This document shows positions 4,525-6,365 of a stretch of DNA of 6,365 nucleotides, piece after piece. Where the stretch lies: positions 1 to 6,365 of the forward strand of contig JASHSX010000053.1 in the NCBI GenBank assembly GCA_030040865.1. The letters run 5' to 3'. Under the pieces are notes generated by a model. The model saw only the letters and a program-made list of their open reading frames with translations. It was not told the origin of the DNA and ran no database searches. Position 1 is the first letter of the stretch. Each line of letters opens with the position of its first letter. A program made the translations under genes and the position numbers. This DNA comes from Thermoplasmata archaeon. Its GTDB lineage: Archaea; Thermoplasmatota; Thermoplasmata; Lutacidiplasmatales; UBA184.

Positions 4525-6365
4525 ATGGCGACGTGGGCCGACGGCGTCGAGGTCGTCCCGCTGCGACGGGGCTCTCCGAAGGAGTTCGCGCGCCACTCGG
4601 TGGAGCGGGGGCTCGGGTTCGACGACGACGACGTGCGCCGGCTCCGGTCGTACTACCGGTCCGAGGGTCGGGACCCGACTGACGTCGAGCTCGCCGGGAT
4701 CGCGCAGAGCTGGAGCGAGCATTGCAGCTACAAGAGCTCCCGACCGTTCCTCCGCCGCGCCTTCGCCCCGCTCCGCGCGGACCCGCGCGTCCTCGGGACC
4801 GGCGACGCCGGGGTCATGGCGTTCGAGGACGGCCAGGCCTACGCGCTCCGGATCGAGTCGCACAACCATCCGTCCGCGGTGGAGCCGTACGGCGGCGCGG
4901 CGACGGGCGTCGGAGGGATCCTGCGCGACGTCCTCGCCGTGGGGGCGAAGCCGGTCGCCCTCACCGACCCGTTGTTCTTCGGCCCCCTCGACCTGCCGCG
5001 GCGCTCGTTGCCCTCGGGCGTGAAAGCGCCTCGGTACCTCGCGAAGGGGGTCATCGCCGGGATCCGGGACTACGGCAACCGCGTCGGCGTGCCGACGATC
5101 TCGGGAGGGGTCTACTTCGATCCGTCGTACACCGTCAACCCGCTCGTGAACGTCGGGTGTGTGGGCGTGCTGCCTCGGGAGCGGCTGCGGCCGAACGCCG
5201 CCACTGGCGTGGGCCATCGCCTGGTCCTCGTCGGGGGTCTCACCGGCCGGGACGGGATCGGCGGGGTGGCGTTCGCATCGCGGGAGCTCACCGACCGGAG
5301 CGAGTCGGAGTCCCGCGGCGCCGTACAGCTGGGGAACCCGATCATGAAGGAGCCGTTGATCCACGCCTGCCTCGAGGTCTACGATCGCCGGCTCGTGGGC
5401 GGCGTCAAGGACCTGGGCGGCGGGGGACTCGCCTCGGCGAGCGGTGAGCTCGTTCACGCCGGTGGTTTCGGCGCGCGCATCGACCTCGACCGGGTGCCTC
5501 TGCGGGAGTCCGGCCTCCGGCCTTGGGAGGTCTGGATTTCCGAGTCGCAGGAGCGGATGCTGCTCGACGTCCCGGCCCCGGACGTCGGGGAGCTCCTCGC
5601 GGTGTTCCGTCGGTTCGACGTACCCGCGACCGACATCGGGGCGGTGACGCGGGGCCCGTACGAGGAGCTCTACTGGCACTCGGCTCCGGCGGCACGGCTC
5701 CGCGTCGGGTTCCGGGTCGATCGCCCTCCCGTGCGTCGCCGGGTCGCCCGGTCGACGCGGGGGAGCGCCCCCTCTCCGAAGGTGCCGGACACCGAGATCG
5801 AGACGCTCCTCGAGGAGCTGGTCCTCGCGCCGGACTCCCTCTCGCGCGAGCCGATCCTGAGGGTCTACGACCACGAGGTGCAGGGTCGGATCGTGATCAA
5901 GCCCCTGCACGGCGGCGTCGCGAGCTCCTCCCACGGCGACGCGGCGGTGATCCAACCCCGGCCGACGAGCCGTCGCGGACTGGCCGTCGCGACCGCGGCC
6001 CAGCCGGGCGCGTGCCGGGAGGACGCGGCCCTGGGGGCACGCCTGGTCGTCGAAGAGGCGGCGCGCAACCTGTACGCGGTCGGGGCGCGCCCCGACGCGT
6101 TCTCGAACTGTCTCAACTTCGGGAACCCGGAGGACCCACGAGTGCTCGCGGACTTCGCGGCGACGACGCAGGGGCTCGCCGACGCCGCCCGGGCGATCGG
6201 GTTCGCGGTCCCGTCGGGCAACGTGAGCCTCTACAACGGCGGGCCGGGCAGCGCGATCCCTCCGACGCCGGTCCTCCTCGCGACGGGCATCGTGGAGGAC
6301 GTCGGGCTCGCGACCACGAGCGATCTCAAGTCGACCGGCGACCCCCTCTACCTGCTCGGCCGATC
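4525..6365 (+). CDS. purL: Phosphoribosylformylglycinamidine synthase subunit PurL (3' end cut by window)
   Basis: Synthetase subunit of FGAM synthase: it uses ATP and ammonia supplied by PurQ to convert FGAR to FGAM. 613 codons are present, against about 720-770 aa for stand-alone PurL, so the last part is outside the window. Visible motifs are SWSEHCSYKSSR with the family's catalytic His (H66), ESHNHPSAVEPYGGAATGVG (from E111; nucleotide and Mg binding), KDLGGGGLASASGEL (K295), SESQERML (E340-R344), then in the second half YDHEVQG, SNCLNFGNPED and PSGNVSLYNGG. There is no glutaminase domain, so it is the small-PurL type that needs PurS and PurQ. ATG 4525 follows the purS stop by 4 nt without a clear Shine-Dalgarno, suggesting coupled translation. 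purQ is not between purS and purL and may lie downstream or elsewhere. Confidence 0.97.
   Translation, partial: MATWADGVEVVPLRRGSPKEFARHSVERGLGFDDDDVRRLRSYYRSEGRDPTDVELAGIAQSWSEHCSYKSSRPFLRRAFAPLRADPRVLGTGDAGVMAFEDGQAYALRIESHNHPSAVEPYGGAATGVGGILRDVLAVGAKPVALTDPLFFGPLDLPRRSLPSGVKAPRYLAKGVIAGIRDYGNRVGVPTISGGVYFDPSYTVNPLVNVGCVGVLPRERLRPNAATGVGHRLVLVGGLTGRDGIGGVAFASRELTDRSESESRGAVQLGNPIMKEPLIHACLEVYDRRLVGGVKDLGGGGLASASGELVHAGGFGARIDLDRVPLRESGLRPWEVWISESQERMLLDVPAPDVGELLAVFRRFDVPATDIGAVTRGPYEELYWHSAPAARLRVGFRVDRPPVRRRVARSTRGSAPSPKVPDTEIETLLEELVLAPDSLSREPILRVYDHEVQGRIVIKPLHGGVASSSHGDAAVIQPRPTSRRGLAVATAAQPGACREDAALGARLVVEEAARNLYAVGARPDAFSNCLNFGNPEDPRVLADFAATTQGLADAARAIGFAVPSGNVSLYNGGPGSAIPPTPVLLATGIVEDVGLATTSDLKSTGDPLYLLGR

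Noticed and set aside
4722..5447. A 241-codon plus-strand open frame within purL.
   Set aside because: It is a frame-shifted shadow; the catalytic and nucleotide-binding motifs of PurL lie in the frame starting at 4525.
4495..5955. A 486-codon minus-strand open frame opposite purL.
   Set aside because: It is a low-complexity, Arg/Pro-rich shadow of conserved PurL codons with no domain of its own.

Overview
The window reads as a GC-rich archaeal chromosome segment, most likely from the Thermoplasmata or a near relative. The basis is an archaeal-type RNA polymerase subunit B encoded as one unsplit gene (most methanogens and haloarchaea split it into B'' and B'), an archaeal RpoH, a UPF0147 protein, a stand-alone Lrp/AsnC ligand-binding domain, PurS/PurL, archaeal Shine-Dalgarno sites and TATA-like boxes. 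The placement is an inference; no rRNA is present to confirm it.

The left half (1-3140) runs on the minus strand. A tRNA-Lys(UUU) gene is followed after 21 nt by rpoH, and then after 10 nt by rpoB, which runs off the left edge. The tRNA is the most unusual item. It is interrupted by a 29-nt insertion in the D-loop and a 38-nt insertion in the T-loop (between positions 59 and 60). Both have bulge-helix-bulge geometry, with 4-bp central helices, 3-nt bulges and long internal hairpins. Removing both leaves a complete 76-nt cloverleaf. The gap between the tRNA and rpoH has no room for a promoter, so the tRNA may sit at the head of the rpoH-rpoB transcript.

The middle (3200-4097) has three small minus-strand genes: an unrecognised 57-aa protein, a helix-turn-helix-less Lrp/AsnC (RAM) domain protein, and a UPF0147 protein that overlaps it by 4 nt. 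An 8-mer, TAGAGGAC, recurs in the promoter regions of the first two.

The right part (4254-6365) runs on the plus strand, divergent from the small genes. It carries purS and purL, two of the three subunits of archaeal/Gram-positive-type FGAM synthase in purine synthesis. purQ is not between them, and purL runs off the right edge. No mobile element, CRISPR array or rRNA is visible. No stretch above 300 bases lacks a gene.
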